Source: Paracoccaceae bacterium | GTDB taxonomy: Bacteria; Pseudomonadota; Alphaproteobacteria; Rhodobacterales; Rhodobacteraceae | Length of the DNA stretch: 64,000 nucleotides | Reading direction: 5' to 3' | Assembly (NCBI GenBank): GCA_013214575.1 | Contig: JABSSD010000002.1 | Location: forward strand, 62,001 to 126,000 | The notes under the pieces: model-generated | What the model was told of the DNA's origin: nothing | Databases searched by the model: none | What the model saw: only the letters and a program-made list of their open reading frames with translations | Shown here: piece after piece, positions 47,611 to 56,018 of the stretch | Position numbering within the stretch: position 1 is the first letter of the stretch | How the letters are laid out: the number at the start of each line of letters is the position of its first letter | Program-made: the position numbers and the translations under genes

Positions 47611-47895
47611 TTAGGCGGGGTTTGATGAGCCCTCAATCCACTTATTCACCTCCGTGACTTTGAGAAGAGATCTGCTTCCCGCCTTGTAGATATTGATGCT
47701 CCCTTTTTTCCTCGCTCGGTAAACGGTGTCGCGGGAAATGCCGAACCATTTTGGAGCTTCGATCAAAGGTACGTAGAGTGGAGAAAACTCGGGCATTTCT
47801 TTAGCGGCTTCACGAATTTCAGTGATGTCACGCTCATCAACTTCGGCCGTCGCATCGCTTGGGTCTTGGGGCACAAAAAACTCACTTTTCTTCAT
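47611..47895 (-). CDS. AlpA/excisionase-like helix-turn-helix protein
   Basis: About 94 residues with a C-terminal MerR-like winged helix (VPLIEAPKWFGISRDTVYRARKKGSINIYKAG, then SLLKVTEVNKWIEG), the pattern of recombination-directionality factors. It lies at the left end of element B, close to the arm sites, the expected place for an Xis that helps the integrase excise the element. The start ATG (MKKSEFF) lies inside the end of the upstream gene, so translation is coupled. Confidence 0.75.
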   Translation of the reverse strand: MKKSEFFVPQDPSDATAEVDERDITEIREAAKEMPEFSPLYVPLIEAPKWFGISRDTVYRARKKGSINIYKAGSRSLLKVTEVNKWIEGSSNPA

Positions 47896-48328
47896 TGCTT
47901 GCCCTCGCTCTTGCAACCAAAAGTGAGATCAGATTTTGAATAGGTGAGACGTCAGGTTCGACGCCGGGTTCGTATTTCTGGAGTGTTTTCCTGACAGTAT
48001 ACTCCAGAAGCTGAAATCTAATCTGGCTACCTGCGGCTCGCAGCTCTTGAATTTCATGAAGACTGAGGATCTTAAGATCCCTATCCATTTTTGACGAACT
48101 ATTTAGGCCGTCGGTGAAGCGCTCGATAACCACTGAAAAGGCTAGGTCGCTTCTCTTGTGTACGGAGAGGCCAAAGGACATGTCGTCGCTATTTTCATCA
48201 ATTTGGGCGTCAAGGCGCTCAAGTTCCGCTTGTAGGTCAGGAAGCGGTAAGCAGTCCAAGAAATCCAAGTATCGTTGCTCGGGAGGATTCTGGACTTCAC
48301 TGCGCTGAGGGATGGAAATTGTAGGCAT
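47882..48328 (-). CDS. Hypothetical protein upstream of the excisionase-like gene
   Basis: 148 residues, helical and acidic, with AGGAAA before the ATG. No family recognised. It overlaps the excisionase-like start by 14 bp, so the two are co-expressed and may act together in excision control. Confidence 0.65.
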   Translation of the reverse strand: MPTISIPQRSEVQNPPEQRYLDFLDCLPLPDLQAELERLDAQIDENSDDMSFGLSVHKRSDLAFSVVIERFTDGLNSSSKMDRDLKILSLHEIQELRAAGSQIRFQLLEYTVRKTLQKYEPGVEPDVSPIQNLISLLVARARASNEEK

Positions 48329-48766
48329 TGTGTTTCCTATGATCGTTATTTTCGCCTAGAGGCGGTATTCAGTATAATTCGGATCACACCCACCCTTAGT
48401 GCGGCCTGTTCATGACCGTAGATGCGTCAATTGGTGGTGGTGGTGGTGATGCAGCTCCATCGAGGAGCATTTGAAGTGCTATGGGGGCATAGCTTTTGGT
48501 TCCGCGAAAGCGGGGAGGTGTACTATAATCAATGGTGGCTTCCTTACTTTTTGGGCGTTTGGCCGGGATCGACTTGTGCAGTGTTAGTCTGCGATATTCG
48601 ATTTTTCCTTGAACGCTGCCGTTGATGTCTAAAGGCTAAATTGAGCGTGGAAGATCGGCAATCCGGCGAAATAAAATAGCTCAAAAATCACTGATAGTCG
48701 CCAATTCGGCCCTCGCAAGAATTGAAAAAGCTTGACAAGGATAGCAGGTCGGCAAAAGGCGAATTG

Positions 48767-48865
48767 CAAGGATAGTGCAAGAACTGCCTTGGAGTTTTCC
48801 ATGGATAGTCCAAGGATAGCCCAAGAATAGTGCAAGGTTTGATCAAGAATAGACCAAGAATAGGT
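48767..48865 (+). repeat. Tandem 11-bp repeats (CAAGRATAG + 2)
   Basis: CAAGGATAG/CAAGAATAG words start at 48767, 48778, 48800, 48811, 48822, 48833, 48844 and 48855, always in an exact 11-bp register, with one degenerate unit at 48789. Some units are imperfect (for example CAAGGTTTG). An extra copy at 48736 is out of register. One unit per helical turn puts all sites on one face of the DNA, as for cooperative protein binding. Confidence 0.8.
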
Positions 48866-49336
48866 GCCACTCTCTTGTGACTTCAATGTGACATCCACGC
48901 AACATTGGCCGGAAAAGTGACTATCCAAGTTTCTCTGATTGCTAAAAATTAGTGGCCCTGAACAGTCGATTAGCACCGATAATGACAGGTCCTCTGAACT
49001 TTTTGTGTCATCAGGTTGGGGACCTACATATTTTTTTTCTCAACACCCAGTATTGTTTGATTGACGATTTTGAGAGGCGGAATGGTGCTTTCACTCGGAT
49101 ATAGTATTTCAATAATTGGATTTTCATGAAGTGATCATGAGTGCACCTATATCCCATAATCTTTAATCGCATTTTGCGACCCGAGGTTAACAGGTGTTCA
49201 GCGCAAACCTCAGATCAAAAGTGCATTGCGAACAAGCTCGATTAGGGTCGAGCAAACATAAACGACAACGCAAACTTCATGCAGTTGATGGAAACGAGTT
49301 TGGGCAAATTTGATCATGGGGCTTCTTTCTGAGAGT

Positions 49337-49359
49337 ACTATGCGTATAGTGTGTATAGT
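49337..49359. promoter_or_regulatory. Operator-like repeats upstream of the RHH gene
   Basis: ACTATGCGTATAGT is a palindrome, and a further GTGTATAGT follows directly. Related words appear at 49389-49405. It lies about 75 bp before the RHH gene, and short inverted repeats of this kind are typical RHH operators. Confidence 0.5.
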
Positions 49360-49429
49360 TATCTTTTGTTGCAGTCAAGATATTTGACACACTATGTGTA
49401 TGATGTGAGGGAAAAGCAGGAGGAAAATT

Positions 49430-49618
49430 ATGAAGAAGCTAAGTGACAAGCCCCCAAATCGACTGCAGCTACTAATGACCGACGAAGAGTTGGCAGATGT
49501 AAAATCATACCAACACCAACAAGAGCTGTATGGAAGGTCAGAAGCATTACGTCGGCTTATCAAGATTGGCCTCGATACCGAGGAAACCGCTGACAACTGG
49601 AGGAGACCTAACGACTGA
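49430..49618 (+). CDS. Small ribbon-helix-helix-type protein
   Basis: 62 residues: a short strand (NRLQLLMTDEELADVKSYQ) followed by a helix-turn-helix-like stretch with GRSEALRRLIKIGL, the usual shape of CopG/Arc-like regulators. AGGAGG precedes the ATG. Likely a repressor of its own promoter or of the replication gene downstream, as with plasmid copy-control proteins. It may instead be an unpaired antitoxin. Confidence 0.65.
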   Translation: MKKLSDKPPNRLQLLMTDEELADVKSYQHQQELYGRSEALRRLIKIGLDTEETADNWRRPND

Positions 49619-49969
49619 GAGGGTGAAAAAGCCGGCTGTGGAAAATTCGTACACACTGGTGGAAGTTTCGTTCTTTTGGAGGGAGCAATGGGGGGAGGAC
49701 GTCAAAAATCGTTTTTGGTTCAGCCCCTCATGAAAGCCCCCAACGAGGTATTTCTTCGACGCCATTTTCAATAATCAGAAAATTTAAATCTTTGCGAAAA
49801 CCCACCCGTCATATGAAATGGGAGCGGGGCAATAAAGTAGTATTCGGGAAAATTCATTCCAAAAAACCTCGCAGAAAATCTGATCGAGGGATCCCCACCA
49901 GAACAGACTAAGACACTGTTTTTAGGCTTCATGGACCAGTCCTCGATCCACTAATCGAGGATGTTGGAC
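49619..49969. other. Leader region of the replication gene
   Basis: 350 bp without a gene. It contains a perfect inverted repeat at its end and may hold the rolling-circle double-strand origin. Confidence 0.4.
49941..49960 (+). promoter_or_regulatory. Hairpin that contains the rep Shine-Dalgarno
   Basis: CCTCGAT-CCACTA-ATCGAGG is a perfect 7-bp stem. The GAGG in its right arm is the ribosome-binding site of the ATG at 49970, so the folded leader would hide it. A nick site for the Rep protein is the alternative reading. Confidence 0.5.
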
Positions 49970-51388
49970 ATGAGCCAATCTAACGGGGGTATTGCCCACG
50001 GCCAAGGAAGATCTGCCCGCAATTCGGTCGCCGACCCAGGCGAAACAGTGACCGTAATTAAGGGTCATGAAATCGTTGAAGGTGGAGTCAATCTGCAGAA
50101 AGTTGGCTCGCAAGCTGCATACAGGGGAGGGTTCAAATTTTGCACTGGTTCTCTTAACCACCGTGAAAAAACTCAAATCGTGATGAACATGGGAGACCGG
50201 GTTGGCATCTGTCTCAGGAGAAGTGTGACCAAGAAATCCGCTCAGTTCTTACTTGGATTGCCCGAAGGCGAATACCTTGCAATTATCTATGACGCTCCTG
50301 CACACAGCAAGCATCTCCCGTCCACCGCCATGGTTGACTGTAAGCAAGCAACAGCGAACATCCTCTACTACCTTGAGGCCAAGATGGAGTGCACTTCTCA
50401 GTTAGCAGCACTCACTTTCCCAGCTTTGGCGGCTCGCGTCACGGTGGACAATATTAGAGATAGCATCAAGCTGGCTTTTGAACGCTACAATACAGTCAAA
50501 AAGCGCCTGTCGGAATCTGGGTACGGCGAATTCCTGTATGGCCAGCTAGAGGTGGCCTACAATGAAGAAGATGGATCTTTCTATCTTCATTTTCATGTCT
50601 TCCTCGAGATTGGTAAATATGACGCGAACCGGCTTCATGCACTAGGGATCTTGAAGGCAAGTATGCCATGGCTTGGGGATAACGCAGGCATCCTGCTGAA
50701 ACAGGTCAAAGCTGTGGATGCAATGCGCTTTGTCAGATATGGCACTAAGCCTAGCGAAACCGCGGTCTCTATTGCTCAGGCGGGACACGACGAGGTGTTC
50801 AAGGCCTACTACGACGCAACCAAAGGTGTTCGCCTGACGCGTACTGAAAAGCAGTTGAAAGCTTGCTTGGTCCAGCTGAAAACGAAGGACCTACGAGCAA
50901 AAATACTAAACTGCGAAAAAACAGGAGAGGCGCGCGTGGTGCTTGTTGAAAAACGGCACCGAGATCTAGTGGACGAGCCCGAAGACGTGGTAGACATTGG
51001 CCAGGAACCGGAAAGAGGCAAATCCGACCCGGTATCACCAAAGGCCACAAATATCTTCTGTGGAAGCAGTTCAGCCTCTCCTTCGCCGGCTGGCAGGCTT
51101 TTGGCTTTCGGAATGGTGCAGAATTTTGATGACGAGTATCTCCATGAACTGTTCGCAAAAAAAGGGCAGCGCAATCTTTTCCATGCCAATGAAACTGCGC
51201 GGGTAGCCTGGGAGAAAAACACGGGCGAGGCTCTCGACCTTAAGAAGTTTTTAACCCCTTTGGCGGCTGATATTTCGGCTGCAATTCGCGCCTCTGAATT
51301 TAAGAGTTACACGGTAATAGCAAGTTTCAATGTTTTGAAAATTCTGGGGGAGATCGAGGCAGAAGCCGGCAGATTACTAAGTGAGTAG
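49970..51388 (+). CDS. rep: HUH-type replication initiator (Rep)
   Basis: About 472 residues. The HUH metal motif is in SFYLHFHVFLEIG. It is followed, as in Rep_1-like plasmid initiators, by a W...ILLKQVKAVDAMRFVRYGTKP segment and tyrosines in FKAYYDATKG that could carry the nicking nucleophile. It would nick the element origin and start rolling-circle replication. The C-terminal 150 residues are unassigned. The ATG at 49970 is preferred to 49961 because GAGG then lies at normal spacing. Confidence 0.65.
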   Translation: MSQSNGGIAHGQGRSARNSVADPGETVTVIKGHEIVEGGVNLQKVGSQAAYRGGFKFCTGSLNHREKTQIVMNMGDRVGICLRRSVTKKSAQFLLGLPEGEYLAIIYDAPAHSKHLPSTAMVDCKQATANILYYLEAKMECTSQLAALTFPALAARVTVDNIRDSIKLAFERYNTVKKRLSESGYGEFLYGQLEVAYNEEDGSFYLHFHVFLEIGKYDANRLHALGILKASMPWLGDNAGILLKQVKAVDAMRFVRYGTKPSETAVSIAQAGHDEVFKAYYDATKGVRLTRTEKQLKACLVQLKTKDLRAKILNCEKTGEARVVLVEKRHRDLVDEPEDVVDIGQEPERGKSDPVSPKATNIFCGSSSASPSPAGRLLAFGMVQNFDDEYLHELFAKKGQRNLFHANETARVAWEKNTGEALDLKKFLTPLAADISAAIRASEFKSYTVIASFNVLKILGEIEAEAGRLLSE

Positions 51389-51502
51389 GCTGACAACAAG
51401 TGATGATCAGTAGCCTGCCCTAACCCATCAAAAATGGCGTTCGTTGATGGGCGAAAGCGTTGATCCCAAATTTCTCCTGAGTTCGCTAAAGAGTGAGAGA
51501 GT

Positions 51503-52210
51503 TTAATGCCCCGAAGGGTTTATCTCAGCTACAACAAAGAGTTTTGGATAAGAGGGGCGACCGTTGACGCGGAAAACTTTAGCGTTAAAAGATCCATGTA
51601 TTAGCCAATGCCTTACGATTTCAGCGTGACAGGTGTTGACATACCCAAATCGATTACCGTTCAAATCGACGATTTCAACTGCATTCTGGTCATGTTCGTT
51701 GGCAGGATCTGCGCGGAATTCTGCGAAATCGCCCGCAAATACCTCTGGAGTGAGATCAAAACTATGCCGACGACCCGCTACATCGAAAATGTATTGAAAA
51801 GGTCTGTCGAAGCCCTCGAATGTATCAGCAAAGCTGAAGGAATCGCTCACTTGGCGCCCACCTGTGTAAGCGAGCAAGCTTAACGTTGGTAGACTATACT
51901 CAGGCAGTAAACCAAAACGAGCTAAGTAGTCAGCATAGTCCGGCCTGTCTGAATTCAGCAATCTGCGACCAAGAGTGTGAATCGCGTCGGTTGTGTCTTC
52001 CCGGTCCAATGGAATACCGTAATATCCCTCGAAACCTTCGCTGCGAGCTTTTTCAAACGAGGAACTATCTTTTAGATAACTAAATGTGACAGATCCGTCT
52101 TCCTTCGCGCGCAAAAGCGCGACGGGCAGCCGTCGTCGGCTTCCGGCTCCATCAAGAGGACTTTGCCAAATAAGATGTGCAGATTTTGTGTGGATTGGGT
52201 TGTTGATCAC
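51503..52210 (-). CDS. HipA-associated HIRAN-domain protein
   Basis: 235 residues. The C-terminal HIRAN domain (FRADPANEHDQNAVEIVDLNGNRFGYV) resembles modules that bind DNA 3' ends in helicases. The N-terminal half (PVALLRAKEDGSVTFSYLKD, then LLNSDRPDYADYLARFGL, then LLAYTGGRQVSDSF) matches a family seen next to HipA-like kinases and recalls the N-subdomain-1 of HipA. The GTG start overlaps the kinase stop as GTGA with AGAGG upstream, so the two are coupled. The N-terminal lobe missing from the kinase may be supplied in trans. Confidence 0.72.
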   Translation of the reverse strand: MINNPIHTKSAHLIWQSPLDGAGSRRRLPVALLRAKEDGSVTFSYLKDSSSFEKARSEGFEGYYGIPLDREDTTDAIHTLGRRLLNSDRPDYADYLARFGLLPEYSLPTLSLLAYTGGRQVSDSFSFADTFEGFDRPFQYIFDVAGRRHSFDLTPEVFAGDFAEFRADPANEHDQNAVEIVDLNGNRFGYVNTCHAEIVRHWLIHGSFNAKVFRVNGRPSYPKLFVVAEINPSGH

Positions 52211-53181
52211 GGGCTTTCCTCTAAGCATCGGATAACCCGAGATTGTCCAATGCGCAACAAGCTTGCGATCTGATCTTTTCGCTGATGAGACATGTGTGCT
52301 TCAGGTGGGATACCAACAAGCCCGAGGATGTCGGCGAACACAGCTTCTAAGAGTGTCATATCGAGGCTGGCAATTGCTTCAAATTCTCCACGTATCGTCG
52401 GGTTTTCTTCCAGTACAATCTGTGCAAGCTCGGTGAAACCGTAGCGCCTTGCTCCGTTTCGGATGTGATGGCATCCTCTTCGGGCATATTTTTCGACCTT
52501 AGAATTTTGGATTTCACCTTTTGAATTGAACCATTTCTCAAGGCCAATCTCTTCGACCTCACAGCCCATACTTGAAGCGTTGTCGAAGAAGGGCGCCATG
52601 AAGTCGTAGGGGGTTGAGACGATATCTGTCTCATCGATTGATGTTGAAAATGCCCAATTTTCAGCGTGTCGGTCTGTGTTAGATATTAGTGTATCAAAGG
52701 CAATCGTTCGTCCCCAGTATAGTTTGTACTCTTTACTGGCCATGTGCAAAGGCCCCTCTTGGCGCTTAGAGCCTAAAAATTCGTCGTGAATTTGAGTAAT
52801 GAGTTGCCAAGTATGTCGTGTTCCAACTTCGGGATCAAATTCTGAGTCATAGTGCTTGCAAAGTAACTCACCAGGAAGGAAGCTCTGCTTCTTTGGATCA
52901 AAGATATATTCAAGTAGGTTCCCAATTCTACCATCCCGCATTGCAATGCGGGAGTGTTGAACAGGCCAGCCCAATAGATCCCCGCAGATATATGATGCTA
53001 ATAACTCTGACCAGATTTGAGCTTCTCGGCGTTCCTTGGGCTCCTTAAAAACAAAAAGCGTGTCAGTTTCGGGGTTCACGGCTGTTTGTTTGGCCCTTGA
53101 ACCTGCCAAACCTTCGTCAAGGAAGTACCAGTCGCTGATATTAACGACCTCACTTAGATCAATAGAATTGTAACTTGTCAT
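52207..53181 (-). CDS. HipA-like Ser/Thr kinase
   Basis: 324 residues. The catalytic loop is FDTLISNTDRHAENWAF, and the metal-binding Asp is in APFFDNASSMG. A gate-like GSRAKQTAVNPETDTLFVFKEP segment lies near the N-terminus. The classical HipA N-subdomain-1 is absent. HipA kinases phosphorylate translation factors such as aminoacyl-tRNA synthetases and cause dormancy. No HipB-like HTH antitoxin is next to it; the partner is the coupled HIRAN protein. The ATG at 53181 is preferred to the TTG five codons upstream. Confidence 0.78.
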   Translation of the reverse strand: MTSYNSIDLSEVVNISDWYFLDEGLAGSRAKQTAVNPETDTLFVFKEPKERREAQIWSELLASYICGDLLGWPVQHSRIAMRDGRIGNLLEYIFDPKKQSFLPGELLCKHYDSEFDPEVGTRHTWQLITQIHDEFLGSKRQEGPLHMASKEYKLYWGRTIAFDTLISNTDRHAENWAFSTSIDETDIVSTPYDFMAPFFDNASSMGCEVEEIGLEKWFNSKGEIQNSKVEKYARRGCHHIRNGARRYGFTELAQIVLEENPTIRGEFEAIASLDMTLLEAVFADILGLVGIPPEAHMSHQRKDQIASLLRIGQSRVIRCLEESP

Positions 53182-53358
53182 AGGGATTTTTCTCAACGTG
53201 ATGGCTGAAAGTTCTTATGCTGGCAAAAAACTACGTTCAGCCAAATTGGTCAATCTATTGAATCTCAACTGTATCTTGGATGATCAAGTAAGCCAAACGT
53301 CATGACCATCTTTGGGAAAAGCAGGCCATTTGTGTGATCTGGAGTAGAACGCAATAAG

Positions 53359-53937
53359 CTAAACCTGTGCGGACGGGACCACAGCCAGTTCCTTACGGAT
53401 CCTATAAACAGACGCGACTCCAACATTGGCGAACGTGGCAATCTGGGCTGGGGCGACTCCAGCTGACAGCATTTGACCAATGGCACCGCGGTCGATTGTC
53501 CTCGGCTTCCCTTTGTACTTTCCAGCTTTCTTCGCCTTCGCAATCCCCTCACGTTGGCGTTGGCGGATCAGACTGCGCTCAAATTCTGCGATGGCGCCTA
53601 GTACTTGCATCATAAGTCGACCTGCGAAATCTTGCTTATCGCTGGAGAAGGTCAGATTCTCTTTCAGGAAATGTACTGAAGCACCTGTTTCCACCATCTC
53701 ATCCACGATGTTGGTCAAGTCCGTAAGTGACCTGGCCAAACGATCAATGCTGTAAACATAGACTTCGTCGCCAGGTTCAATCCGACGCAGCAGTTCTGCC
53801 AGTTCCGCCCGTGCAGTCCTGCTGCCTGCCGATACCTTCTCCTCGTACATGTTCTTTGCAGAAATGTCGCCCGGTAGTTCTTGACGATCTGTGGATTGAT
53901 CTTCTGATGAAACGCGCTTGTACCCAAGTTTTGCCAT
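53359..53937 (-). CDS. Serine recombinase (resolvase/invertase)
   Basis: 192 residues with the catalytic region GYKRVSSEDQ, conserved arginines in YSIDRLARSLTDL and the HTH GVAPAQIATFANVGVASVYRI. It is full length for the small-resolvase class and only distantly like the element A resolvase. It precedes the HipA-like operon on the same strand, separated by 177 bp, and no transposase is associated. Confidence 0.92.
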   Translation of the reverse strand: MAKLGYKRVSSEDQSTDRQELPGDISAKNMYEEKVSAGSRTARAELAELLRRIEPGDEVYVYSIDRLARSLTDLTNIVDEMVETGASVHFLKENLTFSSDKQDFAGRLMMQVLGAIAEFERSLIRQRQREGIAKAKKAGKYKGKPRTIDRGAIGQMLSAGVAPAQIATFANVGVASVYRIRKELAVVPSAQV

Positions 53938-54305
53938 TGATGCTCTTCTTTTACCGTTAGACTCTTAAGTTAACTGATAAACGTTTCTATCAGTTTTAAA
54001 TGGACCCTATTGGTAGGACTTTTCCGGATCTGGGCGGCTATCGTTTGGGTGTACCCTAATGACGGGCCCCGCAAGGTCGAGGTCATCCAAGTAGGCGGTC
54101 TATAGTCAAAGCGTTTCAAGATTGGTCTACAACTCCGTGCCTACCAGTGCATCAGGTCCCTCGGGTGGTTTAGTCGAAGCCACACCGCAACAGATAGCCG
54201 ACTTCGACGGAACTTTGTGTCCGAACTTGGTAGGGTAACTTAGGGAGGTAAGCTCAAGTCTCACGTTCACATCCGCCACAACTCCGTTTGAATGAACGTT
54301 AGATC
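53938..54305. other. Spacer without a gene
   Basis: About 370 bp; the 60-aa minus-strand ORF has no visible domain. It may contain the resolvase promoter and res site, but no clear inverted repeat was found. Confidence 0.4.
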
Positions 54306-56018
54306 TCACGGTAATGATTGGGCGAACTTGACCGAAAGGATTTGAAAGCTAAGGAGACGCTTCAACATGTGTTCTAGATCACTTTTCTTGGCTTGTTGAG
54401 CCTCCAGATTGACTCTCAATATTGCGAGCCTCTCAGAAACCCTGTTGTACTTTAAGGACGCCAACCTCAAAGTCCCATAAGTGGTTTCCAAGTCAATCGT
54501 GTGATCCAATAGTTCCATCCGGGCAGTGCTGAGGTGCTGCTTCAACTCTTCGATTTCAAGTTTTTGAGATCTAATTGCCTCACGGAGTTCTCGACGAAGA
54601 TTCATTCTTATTCTTCGGTCCTTCAAATTTGCCTGGAATGTGCCATTGTTGATTGGTATGGTTTCTAATAATTTCAGTTCGCTTTGATATAGCTTTGCAA
54701 GCTCTAGATAGGCTGAGTTTATCAATTTCACCATCTTGTTTTGGTCGACGGTTTTTGATTGGCGATCTGCCATTATTTTTGAGATTCGTTCCTTTATTCC
54801 TGAGATGGTTTGTTTCTGAATGTCACGTTGCACCTCTGTATCTTTCAACGATTCAGATAAGTGCAGCAAGGCCGGTGCTAGTGACTTAGTTTCTTCTCGG
54901 GCGTCAAGTATTAAGGCGGTGACAGGGTCCATTAACAAGTTGAATTGACTCTCTATAAGGCCGCGTAATTTCGACATGGATCCTGATTTTTCAATCTCAG
55001 ATGATAGTCGTGCAATATTATCCGCAAGCTTCGAGGCCGTTGATATGTCGTCAGCAATGTTTGAAATATTATCTTTGTTTGGCTGGTTTTCCTTAAAAGG
55101 TACGTGACGTATAAAAAAGGGTTTGTGGCTGATGTCCAAGCCACCAGTGTTAATATTGATCCCCGTTGTGTATGGGTGAATGCCATCCAATGGTGCGCTC
55201 CAGTGACTGAGTTCACTGGAGATGTTAGGGGTTCCAGTATCCGAAAATACATGTCCGACCTTGAGGAAGTATTCGCGCCAGTCCAACGCGTCTTGAAATT
55301 TTGAAGGATCCCTAAATCCATTTCTTACTTCAAAATTGCTATTGCATGAAGTGTCAAATTTAGGTGAAATTGCACGGTAGTGAGACGACCAAGCACTTTC
55401 GATTGGGTCTGCAGCGACTGCCTGGAAGGTGGAGCCGGGGTTGGTAACCGCATTCTGTAATTGAAGAGCCGCTGGGCTAATACCGGCTTGGTGGGAAGTA
55501 GTGGATACATTAGCACTGTGTTGAACACGAGCAGCGAATTCACCCTGGAGTTTCAACCTATCGCTTAAGTTACGCGAGGCGATTGATAGGAAGGAAATAA
55601 CTTCAAGTTTTCTTTCCCTGACGACAAGTAATTCCATGGCATACTCAAGATTGGTAAGCTTGGATTTCAATAGATTATACCGAGATCGGACGGACTTGGT
55701 TGTCCAAACCCGACCATCAATTTTCATGAAGGTTGGCTCGTCCCAATTGAATTTTTGCAAAATGCGGTCATACTTATCAAGTTCACTAGCCTCTAATCTC
55801 CCGATTGGACGATATGGAGATTTTGGGTAACCTAAGTATTGAGTAGTAGTGAAAGGTGAAGTGTGTCTAGCAAAAAAGTCGAAGATGTGTTCACCTGGAT
55901 TCGGCCCCGTTGGTACACACGATGTATGCCAATTTGCTAACGACGTTTGCGCCTGTAGTAGCGTCGAGACAAAAACTAAAGGAACAGAAAATAAAATTGC
56001 TTTAAGGTTATAGTTCAT
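54306..56018 (-). CDS. Exported coiled-coil protein (second of pair)
   Basis: About 570 residues from the ATG at 56018, which gives a signal peptide (LKAILFSVPLVFVSTLLQAQ) and export to the periplasm. A globular N-terminal part with cysteines (WHTSCVPTG, DTSCNSNF) is followed by more than 200 residues of predicted coiled coil (heptads in LRRELREAIRSQKLEIEELKQHL). Not recognised as a known family. Its start overlaps the stop of the upstream coiled-coil gene by 11 bp, so the two are made together. The track ORF is 33 codons longer. Confidence 0.7.
   Translation of the reverse strand: MNYNLKAILFSVPLVFVSTLLQAQTSLANWHTSCVPTGPNPGEHIFDFFARHTSPFTTTQYLGYPKSPYRPIGRLEASELDKYDRILQKFNWDEPTFMKIDGRVWTTKSVRSRYNLLKSKLTNLEYAMELLVVRERKLEVISFLSIASRNLSDRLKLQGEFAARVQHSANVSTTSHQAGISPAALQLQNAVTNPGSTFQAVAADPIESAWSSHYRAISPKFDTSCNSNFEVRNGFRDPSKFQDALDWREYFLKVGHVFSDTGTPNISSELSHWSAPLDGIHPYTTGININTGGLDISHKPFFIRHVPFKENQPNKDNISNIADDISTASKLADNIARLSSEIEKSGSMSKLRGLIESQFNLLMDPVTALILDAREETKSLAPALLHLSESLKDTEVQRDIQKQTISGIKERISKIMADRQSKTVDQNKMVKLINSAYLELAKLYQSELKLLETIPINNGTFQANLKDRRIRMNLRRELREAIRSQKLEIEELKQHLSTARMELLDHTIDLETTYGTLRLASLKYNRVSERLAILRVNLEAQQAKKSDLEHMLKRLLSFQILSVKFAQSLP

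Larger units (their letters stand above)
48329..49429. other. 1.1-kb control region of element B
   Basis: Largely non-coding. It holds the 11-bp repeat array (48767-48865), a TATAGT-type operator region and AGGAGG before the RHH gene. The 115-aa minus-strand ORF across the repeats is judged a by-product of the repeats. This is the likeliest replication or maintenance control region. Confidence 0.5.

Noticed and set aside
48767-48865. CRISPR array
   Set aside because: Units are 11 bp with 2-bp gaps, without spacers of CRISPR size, and no cas genes are present.
48629-48976. 115-aa minus-strand ORF over the 11-bp repeats
   Set aside because: Its repetitive translation follows from the DNA repeats; 11 bp is not a multiple of three, so protein-level selection is unlikely.
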